From Cyclina sinensis (Eukaryota; Mollusca; Bivalvia; Venerida; Veneridae): a stretch of DNA of 64,000 nucleotides. The translations under genes and the position numbers were made by a program. The DNA is taken from assembly GCA_012932295.1 (NCBI GenBank), contig JAAONU010000024.1, positions 1 through 64,000 on the forward strand. The letters are read 5' to 3'. Under the pieces are notes generated by a model that saw only the letters and a program-made list of their open reading frames with translations, had not been told where the DNA came from and ran no database searches. Of the stretch, positions 42,840 to 54,310 are shown one piece after another. The stretch's first letter is position 1; every line of letters starts with the position of its first letter.

Positions 42840-44225
42840 TTTTGTCCCCCGCCTTCTCGAAGAAAAAGGGGGATATAGAAATGGGCTCCATCCGTCCTAC
42901 CGTCCGTCCGTCACACTTTCGTGTATGGTCCAAACCTATGTCATTCATCAACAGAATTTGAAATAGTTGGCACAAATGTTTGCTACAATAAGACGATGTG
43001 TCATGCGTGACATCCATACCCCTACCTGAAAGGTCAAGGTCACACTTGATAATTAAAGGTCAACATTGTCTGTTGGAGTGTATATGTCGTGTCCGGTCCA
43101 TAACTTTCTCATCCATCAAATGTTTTTGAAAATACTTGCCACAAATGTTCACAATAATAAGACGACGTGCCATGCACAATACCCAGACGCCTACCTCTAA
43201 GGCCAAGGTCACTCTTAAAGGTCAAAGCTTAACATGGTCTGTTATAGGGTATATTTTGTGTCTGGTCCATAACTTTTTCATCAATCAAGGGATTTTGAAA
43301 ATACTTGGCACAAATGTTCACAATAATTAGACGTGCCATGCGCAACACCCTGACCCCTACCTGAAAAGTTAATGCACATTTGGAGGACAAAGCCAAAAAT
43401 TGTCTGTTACAGGGTATATTGCGTTTTATGTCCATAACTTTTTCATAGATCAAGGGATTTTGAAATGACTTGGCACAAATGTTCACAATAATTAGACGTG
43501 TCATGCGCAACACCCTGACCCCTACCTGAAAAGTTAATGCACATTTGGAGGACAAAGCCAAAAATTGTCTGTTACAGGGTATATTGCGTTTTATGTCCAT
43601 AACTTTTTCATAGATCAAGGGATTTTGAAATGACTTGGCACAAATGTTCACAATAATGAGACGACGTGCCATGCGCAACACCTTGACCCTTACCTCAACG
43701 GTCAAGGTCACACTTGGAGGTCAAAGCCTAACATGGTCTGTTACAGGGTATATTTCGTGTCCGGTCCGTAACTTTTTCATCGATCTAGGGATTTTGAAAT
43801 GACTTGGCACAAATGTTTACAATAATAAGACAACGTGTCATGCGCAACACTCAGACCCATACCTCCAAGGACAAGGTCAAACTTAGAGTCACAACTCATC
43901 ATGGTCTGTTTTTTCTTATCCAGAGAATAACTTCAAAAGTATTAGAAAGTTTCCAGAAAAGGAACCACAACCCTGTAAACACTAATTGTCCCCAGCCTTT
44001 TCGAAGAAAAAAAAGGGGGATGTAGAAATGGTCTCCATCTTTCGGCCCATTATTCTGGGATCCATCAAACATTTTTGAAATTACTTAGCATAAATGTTCT
44101 CCATAGGCATAATAAGACAATGTGTCTTGCGCGACTTCTAGACGCCTATCTCAAACGTGTCTTGCGCGACTTCTAGACCATTATCTCCAGGGTCAAGGTC
44201 ATACCATCCAAAATTTCACTACATC
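42840..44225 (+). mobile_element. Hairpin/tandem-core element (TGTCCCCCGCC family), with a second start
   Basis: The 5' hairpin TGTCCCCCGCCTTC...AAAAAGGGGGATA (42843-42875) and a 'CCGTCCTACCGTCCGTCCGTC' tract are followed by about six ~165-170-bp units ('ACTTGGCACAAATGTTCACA', 'AGACGACGTGCCATGCGCAA', 'GGTCAAGGTCACACTTGGA'). Two consecutive units (about 43319-43650) are almost identical. At 43987-44020 a second copy of the hairpin begins another short element. The 160-residue minus-strand frame in this array is periodic with 55 residues and is an artefact of the repeat. Confidence 0.7.
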
Positions 44226-45955
44226 CTGTTGTTCACACTACATCCTGTTGTTACAGGATGTGTTTCATGTTGTGTTTTTATGGACTTAATATAACAAAAG
44301 AAACAGTGTGATAAGAAGCCAGAACAGAAACTGAAAGCTATTTGCTTATATAATTAATTTCAATACTTTACATTCACCTTAGAATATCCTGTATATCAAG
44401 CAGCTTTGTAGTGTTTATTGTATATAGAGCACAACAGAAACGTCCTTAAAAGTTAATAATGCTTAAGTTTTAGTAAAAATGTATTGAACCCTTTACCTTA
44501 TACTATATATTTTATATCCTGCTGGATTATAGTTGTAATTATATAGTTTATATAAGACTGACTGTTTTGTTACACTGTTCACATTAATGATATTATAGTA
44601 AGTTTATAAGTGAAGACTTTACACATTTGGTTTGGTTTCTCAATCTTCCATGTGGTCTTCCAGAAACACAATTTACAAATAACTATGCACTATTTACTTG
44701 TGGTTGTTTCCGTCAACAATGCAGTTAGCTTTGATCTTTTGTCATATCAGTTTATAGTGTAATTGTTTTCAAAAAGATAAAATAATAATTTGTGGGTATA
44801 TTTTGTAGCTAACTGCAATGTTGCATGGCCTACCTCCTCGAGCATGCTTAATTTTGATGTTGCAGTATATAGCATTGTCTGCATTATACATGTTATATGT
44901 CTTCTAGGGGGAAATTACTTTTTAAGGAAAAGCATTTGATTAAAAAAATAAGAGTGCCTGTATCTTTAGTAAGCTATACAAATTTTACAGCACATTAAAT
45001 TCAATATCTTTTTTATAATATACATTGCATTATATTTAAATGTTAATGAATTTAGACCCTTTTTCCCCTTGTACTGTATCAGATTAAGTCATGTGTGGTT
45101 GTGCTTGTCAAAACCTTATTATATACTAACTTATGGCACGTTGACAAACATTGCACGAAATTCTGTACAGTAGTTAACATTAAGCATGTATGAATATGTA
45201 TCACAGTGTGTGAACGTCTTGGTTTCAAATTCAGATTTTATCAATGTAAGATGAATGTAAAAAATTAATGAGCAATATAATTATGCAGTAAGAATTTTGG
45301 ATTAGTTACCTATTCTAATAAATTCTTATAGATAATCTTTGAAAAATTCTAATGAACAATATATGTTCATTAGTTTGATATTTCAGATTATCAAAGGAAA
45401 GCTTGTACTAACTTTTTCATTTCTTTCTTCATATATTTCAGTAACATGTGCAATCAAGATATTCAATTCTATATAGTGCTTTCATAGTGTGATTTTGTGC
45501 AGTAGAAACCCTCTATTTTTTAGAAGTATATTAACATATTATTAAATTCACCTAGCTAATGTGGTTTTTGTGTGCATTTAGATGTAGTCATTGCATGTTT
45601 AGTAGTGTGAGTATATTTTGAGGTGGCCAAATGGCCATGGTAAATTTATGTAGAATGCCTTCTTGTATCCAAAAAGTCTTTTTATACATGTACACAACTT
45701 TTTGTACAAACATTATGGCACAAGTTTCAATGTTACACAAATCATTATTTTAAGGGTAACATTATTTTCACATTTTAACTTAAAAAATTCTACTCATTTT
45801 TAAATTTAAACAAACTAGGCCACATGTACTAAAAGGAACTTTGTATATAGATATGGTCTTTGGTGAAATGTGTTGCTAACATGAATAACTGTATATATTT
45901 CAGATTTATATTAATAATATGACTACATCCCCAAGACAAATCTCTAAAACCTAAA
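44226..45955. other. AT-rich DNA, no gene recognised
   Basis: A short direct repeat 'CACTACATCCTGTTGTT' (44217, 44235) lies at the left edge. The rest shows no coding, repeat or RNA signature. Confidence 0.5.
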
Positions 45956-45959
45956 CCTA

Positions 45960-46425
45960 AGCCCTATCAAGAAAAAGAAATCTGTAGAGGATTTCATGTT
46001 TACCTTAAAAACACATCATGACGATATAGACACTCAGCTTAAAGCTGCTTTGTACTTATTATATGTATCAGACATAGCAGACACAAAATGACAGTAGGAG
46101 CGTTTTAGAAGATATTGCAGTGCTTTCTATGGAACTTCAGAATTCACTTTGGAAAATATTGAGCTAGCTAGGAATGGCATGTCACAAAAGGTGGTTAGAT
46201 TAGAGAACTATAATTTGATCCTCCACAAGGAAAACCAAGAAATGATGAAGTCAAGGAATTAGAGAGGGTGAATCTTGAACAGGCATTTACAACATCAGAC
46301 AGTCTTTTTGAAAATATTGAAACCGTGGGGAAGGGAAATGAAGAATGTGATGTAGAGAATAATGACGGCAGGGGAAAGAAGGATAACAGCAAGCCTGAAG
46401 ACCAGTTAAAAGAGACAGAAATGTA
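45960..46425 (+). pseudogene. Degenerate coding stretch, family unknown
   Basis: One frame reads KKKSVEDFMFTLKTHHDDID, then AALYLLYVSDIADT. After two stops it continues GTSEFTLENIELARNGMSQK and VVRLENYNLILHKENQEMMK. A frame change then leads to ELERVNLEQAFTTSDSLFEN and a charged tail ending KPEDQLKETEM and a stop. Amino-acid composition is protein-like while the flanks are not. It lies 1 kb upstream of the Helitron-type remnant in the same orientation, so it could be an N-terminal part or companion of that element, or an unrelated dead gene. I do not recognise the family. Confidence 0.4.
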
Positions 46426-46429
46426 GAGG

Positions 46430-47392
46430 ACAGAAGACAGATGAAGACAAGCAAATGGGAAAGACTGCTAGATATTGATTTGCAAAAGAATACATCAAAA
46501 ACAGTAAAAGTTTTGGAGAAAGATTATACATTTATAAATATATAATGAAACTTATTATTTTAATGTTTATTCTCTAATTTAAGGAAGAAGTATATTTTTA
46601 ATTTTTTTCTTACATTTATAAGACAATCTACTGTATTGTCTAGCCATTGAAATAGTCATTAAAGGAAAAGATCTGTGGGCTGAATGACTTAATAGGACAT
46701 TGATGAGAAAAGTTGTTACTATTATCAATATAAAATTCTTTTAATTGTTTTGCTATGAGGAACATGCATAATTTCTCATCAATGTTTGTACATTTACAGG
46801 CGGTCATACATTCTTTAGTTTATTGCTGCTCTAGAAGCAATATTATTAACTGTTTTCTTTCTAAACATTTAGATAGTCATTTATGCACTACACTTAACAC
46901 ATAAATATGTTAATAATATATATTAGACTGTACTGGCAGAAAATGTTTTCTCAAGTTTCTCAATACTTTAGTTTCAAACATTGAATTTCTTTAATAACTG
47001 GTTTCAAAAAAAAATACAGCTAACTGTATCTCTAAGGTTTGTTTATAGTTTATTGTTTGGTTTGATTATTGTGCAATGACTTTCTCTGATTTTGATATTA
47101 TCATTATATAGGGTAGAAACAAGAATGCACTGTTTATAATGGCTGTGGCTGTACAAAATATGGCCATCAATGGCCAAAACGAGTGGTATTAATTTAATTT
47201 CTGCAAATGCCATGCAAACTTTTGTCCTATCATTTTTTCTTCACATGAAAAAATGATTTCCCAGAATAGCATGCAAGACTAATATAAAGATATTAAGTTG
47301 AAAAATTGTACACCATAGTATATTTTCCTTATTAATTTATGTAAAATGATATTTACAATTTTAATCATATAAAAATAAATATAATAACATTA
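46430..47392. other. AT-rich spacer upstream of the Helitron-type remnant
   Basis: No Rep HUH motif or other conserved stretch was recognised in any frame. Confidence 0.45.
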
Positions 47393-48355
47393 TTGATGAA
47401 CATTCTTTTAGGGATCCATTCCTTTATATTACAGGTCAAATATGGACAGATGATCACATCAATCTGGGCCTGCATTGCTTATATAACATCCTATATATGC
47501 AAACCTGAGAAAACTGTGTTGGAAATGATGGGGAAGGCACGTAAAGAGGACAAAAATATACTTTATCATATCTCAAACCAACTAAGGAAGCGTAGGGAGG
47601 TTTCACATCATGAGTGCATAATGTGAACACCTTCAATTCCATTAAGGAGGTCAAACGTAGCTGTGATATTCATACATACTGGTAAACAAGAAGACAGAAC
47701 ACGTATTCTCAAACCAAAGGCTATTCTTGACACACTGGAAGATAATGAAACAGACATATACCTGATGCAGCTCGTTCAGATAAATTAAATGATGAATGCC
47801 TAACAGGGTTTGTAGCAAAATATTCAACTTTGTATCCTAAAACCTCAGAAGGATCTCCAGAAGAAGCACCTGAATGTGAAAAAGAAACTGATAAAAATTC
47901 AACAAAGGAATACAGTATATACAGCTGAAAGACAACATGGGAAAGCTGTATAGAAGAAAAACTACACAGATAATAAGGTATCATTATATCTCAAAATAAA
48001 AAGATGAAGAGGAATATTGTCATAGACTTCTTCTTTTGTATCTTTCCTGGAAATCAGACCAAGAACTGAAATGTAATGGTGGATACAAAGAAAAAAAGTA
48101 TAAAGACATAATATCTACAATTAAACAATACGAGCCATACTATGATGAGGTCGAACATATCATTGACACATTTAATCCTGATGAAATGTTACCAGAAGTA
48201 TGGGACCAAGTTTCAGCAAACATACAACAGGACATTGCGCATGAAGACAATGTTAGATGTATACACAGTCACCTTGACCCCAAACTGATTGTGGAACATC
48301 CATTTCTAAGAAAATAAACAGAAATAAAACTTTCACATAAACTCCAACTTACCAG

Positions 48356-49640
48356 ATGACGGATCAGGACTTCCACAAATTTGTTCAAACACTGAATGAA
48401 AAACAGAAGTACCTATTTGATTTTATGTTCAACTGGGCTACAGAAACACGATTACAGGAAGACAAACCATCACCATTTTATATATTTTTAAGTAGGAGTG
48501 GAGGTGTTGGTAAGTCCCATCTAGTTAATACAATCTATCAGGGAGTGACTAGAGCTCTGAAAACTCCAGTCCAGAATCCTGACTAACCAACAGTTTTGTT
48601 AACAGCTTCAACTGGTAAAGCAGCTACAGGTATCAATGAGACAACCCTTCATTCTGCATTTGCTCTACCAGTTAAAACCAAAGTTCAAAATCATCTGAAT
48701 ATAAAAAAATGGATCTGAAAGACTCAACAAGATGCGATCATTGTATGCAAATTTAAAACTCATAATTTTGCTGAAGAAATCTCAATGTTTGGGTCACAGA
48801 ATTTACAAAACCTGCATTTTGCCTTACAAGACATCTTTCAAGATTACAACACTCCATTTGCTGGTGTGGCGATCTTAGTTGTGGGTGACTTGTTACAACT
48901 GAACCCTGTTGGAGACACACCCGTTAGACAGAATGTGACCCAGACTTTGCAACCATACTTTCTCGTGTAAGGACAGGTGACTTCACTGATGAATATATTG
49001 TGAATTTGCTAGAGCTACAAAAAATCCAACTGATTCATTTCCACATGACACAGTCAATATGTTTTAACTAAAGATCAAGCAGGAACATACAATAATCAAA
49101 TGATAGCAAATTTGCCTGGAAAAATAACTATACATTTAATAGATTCAAATAAAGATAATCATACAAACACTGTTTCAGTACAAATTACCACCAATCAGAT
49201 ATACTCAACGGAGGGATAACCGTCTACTCTAACTATAGCTGTCGGAGCTACTGCCATGATCACAGGGAATATTGATCTTCCTGACGGACTAGTAAATGGT
49301 GTTGTTGGAAAAGTTGAATTCATAAGCATTGGTGAACAAAAGCCTGAATGTCCAGTTCCTGTCGAGAGAACAATGTAACCTTTAGTTTTAGCATTTGGCT
49401 TAACTGCTCACAAGTCTCAGGGAATTACCTACACACTCTGTATTGCTAACCCTGAACTACCTCCGACGATGAAGTCTGTCATGGAGGGTCATGTTTATAC
49501 AGTGCTCAGCAGAGCAACGTCACGTGATGGTTCAAAGTTAGGCAATTTTACTGCAGACAAAATCAAAGTAAACAAGTCGGCTCTAGTAGAAATGGACAGG
49601 CTGCGTGAGCACTTAACTTTCAGTTGGGAACATCCATTCG
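48356..49640 (+). pseudogene. Pif1-like helicase domain of the Helentron-like remnant
   Basis: Within the RepHel relic this is the best preserved part: Walker A at about 48490-48520, the 'TGKAA' motif at about 48613, the polarity and Walker B segment at about 48865-48925, motif V/VI at about 49390-49520. At least four disruptions are visible: TAA after the QNPD segment at 48584, TGA at 48717, TAA at 48968, and a stop just before the conserved VLAFGL stretch near 49377. It would have unwound DNA during rolling-circle transposition. Confidence 0.85.
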
Positions 49641-49659
49641 AAACCCTGGACCCTAGTGC

Positions 49660-50204
49660 AAGTGTGGGCATAGGTTTTCTCAATATTTGTTCCCTTAAAG
49701 CCCACATCTCAGTCTTGGCTGAAAGACATACTTCAAGATTGAATGCTCTTTGCTTAACAGAAACTCACACTGCAGAAGAATGTCCTTTAGAAGGATTCTG
49801 CGGATACTTTAAGCCGACACAACTTGGTCTAGCAATGTTCACTAAAAGAGAGTCAACTGATTTTGAAAATAACAGTTCCACCCAGTTTATGTCTTGAATA
49901 GTTTCAGATCAAGGTAGAAACTTCTTCATAGCTGTTACTTACAGACCAGCTCAAATCAATAAATATGTGGTTTTTACTCTCGTTTCATCTGCCGTCAATG
50001 CTTTACCTAAGTCACATATAATTATACTTGTTGGAGACTTTAACTTGATGCCTGATGATACAGTTGTAATTAAGTTTTTTCATGATAAATAACTTGGGAA
50101 GAACATTGGACCTGATTTTCGCATCTGATAACGTACAGTGCACTAGTAGAGTGATTCTAGTTTCTTACGCCGACCATTTCCTGAGAATTTTATCTGTTTT
50201 ATAA
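49660..50204 (+). pseudogene. EEP (APE-like) endonuclease domain of the Helentron-like remnant
   Basis: The domain begins NICSLKAHISVLAERHTS. The catalytic Glu region LCLTETHTAEE follows, then after a TGA the segment FFIAVTYRPAQ, the VGDFNL motif (GDFN is the diagnostic EEP signature) and a C-terminal YADHF in place of SDH. Such domains occur in LINEs and in Helentrons. Here it runs on in frame from the helicase (MDRLREHLTFSWEHPFETLD leads straight into it), which supports fusion and argues against a chance LINE insertion. Confidence 0.8.
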
Positions 50205-51585
50205 ATGGTTTGTATTGATCTGTATTTGTCACATTTTGTGGTTTTGAAATAGTGATAACAACTACACAAATGTGTTTCTGTTGACACATACACAGGAGTT
50301 ATTTTGTTCTATTTCTTTAATGAATTTATTGTTGCATGTGAAGATCTAGCATTGATCAACATTTTGCACTGAAAGTCCAGATCCATACTTCAATCTTTTG
50401 AAATACCAGAATTTTGTAAAAATTTCATGTAAAACTTCTCCTAGGCGGGGGACGTTGGTAATTCTGTTACAAATTCTTGTTATTTCACACGCTCAGTCAA
50501 TATATCAGAATGGCTTAATACCATAAAAACGTTTAACATGTTATTCTGGGATCATTTTGGAAGGTGACTGCCACGATAATTTCAAATACAGTTCTTGTCA
50601 ATATAGCAAAATCGCATAAAAATGTTGTTTTTCTTTTACATTTTTGCATGGTTATTGTTGACTTAAGAATTTATTTTGACCTTAAACAAACTTTCCATTG
50701 TATCTTTAAACTATTTGAATGTATGATCACCCTAATAACTCCAGAATAATGTGCAAAAATAATTTGAAACTTTCTTTAGAATCTTCGTGGAATAAATGCC
50801 GTTGTTCCGGTTTGTTGCAAAATACAAAAAAGGCAATTTTTCATGTTTGACTATGTTTCAAAAATATTTTTTTTAGTTTTAGGAGGGTGTCAGCTACTAG
50901 AAACTTTTGCGATTAAAATAGCAAATACAAAATTCAAACCCTAATGCACAAATTTTCGAGTTGTGGTCTACGTTTCATACTTTTAGCTTGAGTTCTCTGA
51001 TCTCTATTAATCAAACGGATAAGTGGTATAGGTTAGCTATGAAGATATGATTTGCTTGTCCTAGGTTGAGTTTTACGTGATCACGTGGGAGGAGCGATCA
51101 GGTCTTTGACGGCTGGTTTAAAATGTTTATAATGTACCTTAACAAAAGTATCAAAGGAGTCATTTGTTTTTTTTCAAATAAGAAGAGAAACGTTGATTTA
51201 AGGAAACATGCCATTTAAAACATCTGCCTATCGGGGTGTGTATAGAGTTATAGTGATTAAAGAAACAATCTTCTTGATGATTTCAAACAAATGATATACC
51301 TGTGCTATATTACAATGCGGTTACAAGTTCAAAGGAATAAATGAGACAGATCTTCATTAAAACATAACGCTGCATCTGCTGCAGGCGGCAAAACTACAAA
51401 TATTAAATAAGTAGTCACAGGGACCTTGAACACACAACTGTTTGCAACAGAGTGTGTTTTTACACTTAAGCGAACACATTTATGAAGCCTTCCAGTTTGA
51501 ATGAAACAAAAGTTACTAAATTAAATGTATAAAACAGCTATTTTAGCACTGCATGCAGTAAATTTACTTGACTGTGACTCAAATA
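50205..51585. other. Spacer, no gene or repeat recognised
   Basis: Only short open frames; 50564-50749 has a hydrophobic translation without recognisable domain. Confidence 0.45.
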
Positions 51586-51811
51586 AACCCCAGCGCCTTA
51601 TTCATAGTTTTGAGGAGCTTGGACCAAGCGTTCTATAGTTATTGATATGAAACCATTTTGCTTTTCAAAGACACTGTAACTTGACCTTTGACGAAGTGAC
51701 CCGAAAACTAAAGGGCTCATCTTCAAAGCATAAACAACTTATACACCAAGTTTGAGGAACATGGACTGAATCGTTCTACAGTTATTTATCGGAAACCATT
51801 TGGTTTTTGTA

Positions 51812-51824
51812 GGTCACTGTGACC
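51812..51824. promoter_or_regulatory. 13-bp ERE core palindrome
   Basis: GGTCACTGTGACC, a perfect palindrome in a unit of the array. Confidence 0.45.
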
Positions 51825-51955
51825 CTTGGCCTTTGACTCAATGACCTGAAAAACGACAGTTATCATCTACTGATCAAGATAGACCTACTACTAATTTTGA
51901 CGAACCTGGGCCCAACGGTTCCCTAGACATTTAGCAGAAACAGGTTTGCTTTTTA

Positions 51956-51970
51956 AGGTCAATGTGACCT
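51956..51970. promoter_or_regulatory. Perfect IR3 ERE-like palindrome
   Basis: AGGTCAATGTGACCT followed by TGACCTTTGA, so the palindrome abuts a further direct half-site. Confidence 0.45.
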
Positions 51971-52524
51971 TGACCTTTGACTTTATAATAATAAAACAAG
52001 AGTGGTCATCTAATTGTCATGACAAACCTACCTATGAAGTGTTGTGGAGGCGAGCCCAAGCGTTCTATAGAAATTCATCTGAAACCATTTTGCTATACAG
52101 GTCCACTGTGACATTGACCTTTGACCTGAAAAGCTACAGAGGTCATCTACTGGACATGGCCAACCCATACACCAAGATTGAGGAACCTGGACCCAAACGT
52201 TCTATAGTTATGAAGAAGCAAAATACTTTGCTTCTCAAGGCCATTGTGACCTTGGCTTTTGACCTGGTGACATTAATAGCTTTAAGAGTCATCTACTAGA
52301 CATGACCAACCTCAATATTAATAATTAGTCATTGGGACTAAGAGCTCTATATTATTGATCGAAAACCGTTTTGCTATTAAAGGTAACAGCGACCTTGACC
52401 TTTGACCTGGTGAGGTAGAATATAAAGTGGTCATCTACTATCCATGACAATTCCACACACTAAGTTTGAAGAGTCTGGGACCAACAGTTCTATAGTTACT
52501 GATCGGAAACCGTTTTGCTAATCA

Positions 52525-52539
52525 AGGTCACTGTGACCT
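52525..52539. promoter_or_regulatory. Perfect 15-bp consensus ERE palindrome
   Basis: AGGTCACTGTGACCT is identical on both strands apart from the central base, the textbook ERE including the outer A/T. It is followed by TGACCTTTGACCT, giving four half-sites in about 28 bp. Confidence 0.5.
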
Positions 52540-52812
52540 TGACCTTTGACCTGGTGAGGTGGAATATTTAGTGGTCTTCTACTTGCCATGACCAATCCAC
52601 ACACTAAGTTTGAAAAACCTGGGACCAAGCTTTCTTTAGTTATTGATCGGAAACAATTTTGCTATTCAATGTCACAGTGACCTTGATCTTCGACCTGGTG
52701 AGGTCGAATATATAGTGATCTTCTACTGGCAATGACAATTACACACACTAAGTTTGAAGAACCTGGGACCAGTGGTTCTATAGTTAATTATCGGAAACCG
52801 ATTTGCTATCCA

Positions 52813-52827
52813 AGGTCATTGTGACCT
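52813..52827. promoter_or_regulatory. Perfect IR3 ERE-like palindrome
   Basis: AGGTCATTGTGACCT, again followed by a TGACTTTTGACCT half-site cluster. Confidence 0.45.
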
Positions 52828-53300
52828 TGACTTTTGACCTGGTGAGGTGGAATATATAGTGGTCATCTACAAGTCATAACGAACCTATACGCTAAGTCTG
52901 AAGTACCTGGACCAGTGGTTCTTTAGTTATTGATCGGAAACAATTTTGCTATTCAATGTCACTGTGACCTTGACCTTCGACCTGGTAAGTTGGAATATAT
53001 AGTGGTCCTCTTCTGGCCATGACCAATCTATGCACTAAGTTTAAATAACTTGGAACTAAGGGTTCGAAAGTTATTGATCGGAAACCGTTTTGCTTTTCAT
53101 GGTCTCTGTGACTTTAACCCTTTAACCTGATAACCTGCAGTACTATAGGGGTCATCTACTAGCCATAGTCAGCCTACAAGCTAAGTCTGAGGAAGTTGGG
53201 ACCAAGGGTTCTCTAGACATTGATCAGAAACGAAAGTGTCTACCGATCGACCGACATTTGCAAAACCATATACTCCCTATCTTCGATAGGGGCATAAAAA

Positions 53301-53775
53301 GCTACACAGAGTAGTAAAGTCATTTGAGTTAATAACTGAGTATATACTACATCGTAAAATTTGGGCCAAAAGCTAAATAACTTAAAAACATGATTTTCTA
53401 TTATCTTTTAAGACGCTTACAGACACATTTAAGTTAACTTTGGATTTTTTTAAGATAGGAAAAAAACTGAAGTGTAAGTCTTAAAGTCAAGAGGGTGATT
53501 CACGACTCAAGATCAGAAACAAGAAATATTGTTGAAAAACACTGTTACCAATTCAATTTTACTAGATGATAACATAATCTGCCGCCCCGACTTTACGACT
53601 TTGTACTGAAACAAGTCTCTCGCAAAACGTCTTTTTTAATTGTAAATGCTCAGACTTGATGTATAGTATATGTTCCAATCCCTACCCGCCATTCCGCCCC
53701 AAAGAACTTAAACGACTTTACCTCTGTAAGGAGAAACTTTTAAATAACTGTTATCTTCCATTCACTGGTGTCAAT
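53301..53775. other. Spacer, nothing recognised
   Basis: No recognisable feature between the ERE array and the Tc1 remnant. Confidence 0.5.
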
Positions 53776-53778
53776 GAT

Positions 53779-54310
53779 ATATACTCAAAATAATATAAGG
53801 ACCACATAATTAAAGGGCTAAAATTTCATCAATATTTAATTATAACAAACAAAAAAAATCATTACATAAACTACATGGTATCTGTAGTTAACAAATGTTA
53901 AAGTACTTAATAGCGAATAACAATGGTAAACACATATGTGATCAAAAGGTGTGGTCACTACTGAAGTTTGCATATTGGTGGGTGGGACATGAAATTTTAC
54001 AACAAGCAATGTTACATGTTGAAAGTCACACACCAAGTAAAGTTAATATCGCGTGTGACCACCTCTAGCGTCAATCACAGCCCTACACCTGGAATTGAAG
54101 CTGCGAATCACTTTCCTGACTGCAGGACGAAGTATTCTTACCCACTCCTCAATGAGCGCTTGTGTGAAGTCCTTCCGGGTCTGTGGTTGAGCTGGACACG
54201 CACTGGTCCGTCGTTGGAGTATGTCCCATACATGCTCTGTTGGATTAAGATCAGGAGAGCGGGCAGTCCAGTCCATATGCTCTATTCCTTCGAGTTGATT
54301 TCTTTTAAAT
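53779..54310 (-). mobile_element. 3' remnant of a Tc1-like DNA transposon
   Basis: It includes the C-terminal transposase coding segment (54043 to about 54306), then about 250 bp of 3' non-coding DNA to a likely terminal region near 'ACTCAAAATAATATAAGGAC' (about 53782). The 5' half of the element, including the first two catalytic acids and the DNA-binding domain, is missing. The right-hand breakpoint near 54310 is abrupt. Confidence 0.65.
54043..54306 (-). pseudogene. Tc1-like transposase, C-terminal fragment
   Basis: The frame reads GIEHMDWTARSPDLNPTEHV, WDILQRRTSACPAQPQTRKD, FTQALIEEWVRI and then CRAVIDARGGHTRY and stop. SPDLNPTEH carries the third catalytic acidic residue of the DDE triad. 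CRAVIDARGGHTRY is a typical C-terminus of a Tc1 clade common in aquatic animals. About 88 of the usual ~340 residues remain. Upstream residues of the same open frame (to 54384) do not look like transposase. No internal stops are present, so the loss may be by truncation and not by long decay. Confidence 0.85.

Larger units (their letters stand above)
47393..50204 (+). pseudogene. Decayed Helitron/Helentron-like RepHel-EEP gene
   Basis: A plus-strand coding relic broken by several stops and frame changes. In order it has the Rep C-terminal region (47440-47760) with WACIAYITSYICKPE and LRRSNVAVIFIHTG, and a linker with RLLLLYLSWKSDQELK (about 48025). A Pif1-type helicase (48360-49620) follows, with Walker A SGGVGKSHL, ASTGKAATGINETTLHSAF, Walker B-adjacent VVGDLLQLNPVGD, LAFGLTAHKSQGITY and motif VI YTVLSRATS. 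The C-terminal endonuclease/exonuclease/phosphatase (EEP) domain (49665-50204) has GFLNICSLKAHISVL, LCLTETHT, VTYRPAQ, ILVGDFNLMPDD, GRTLDLIFASDNV and YADHFLRIL. An EEP fused after the helicase is characteristic of Helentron-type elements. The HUH-bearing N-terminal half of Rep is not visible, and no element termini were identified. Confidence 0.85.
51590..53300 (-). mobile_element. ERE-bearing hairpin/tandem-core element, minus orientation, ~11 units
   Basis: On the minus strand it starts with TTTTTATGCCCCTATCGAAG and its paired arm (53269-53296), then a GGTCGATCGG tract. About eleven ~140-170-bp units carry, in plus sense, 'GTTCTATAGTTATTGATCGG', 'AAACCGTTTTGCTATTCAAG', 'GTCACTGTGACCTTGACCTT', 'TGACCTGGTGAGGT', 'GGTCATCTACTGGCCATGAC' and 'CACACTAAGTTTGAAGAACC'. 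It is the same family as 13.08-14.2 kb. The 117-codon frame at 51946-52299 is repeat-derived. Confidence 0.8.

Noticed and set aside
43229..43711. 160-residue minus-strand open frame with internal 55-residue repeats
   Set aside because: It lies wholly within the tandem core. The protein periodicity simply mirrors the 165-bp DNA unit, and neighbouring units do not keep the frame.
47721..47984. 87-residue minus-strand frame
   Set aside because: It is a shadow of the plus-strand Helentron-like coding remnant.
49660..50204. EEP domain as an independent LINE insertion
   Set aside because: The reading frame runs straight from helicase motif VI into the EEP domain without a junction, and no RT follows. 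Fusion in a Helentron-type protein is simpler.
51946..52299. 117-residue plus-strand open frame
   Set aside because: It spans about three ERE-bearing repeat units; there is no recognisable domain and no frame conservation in other units.
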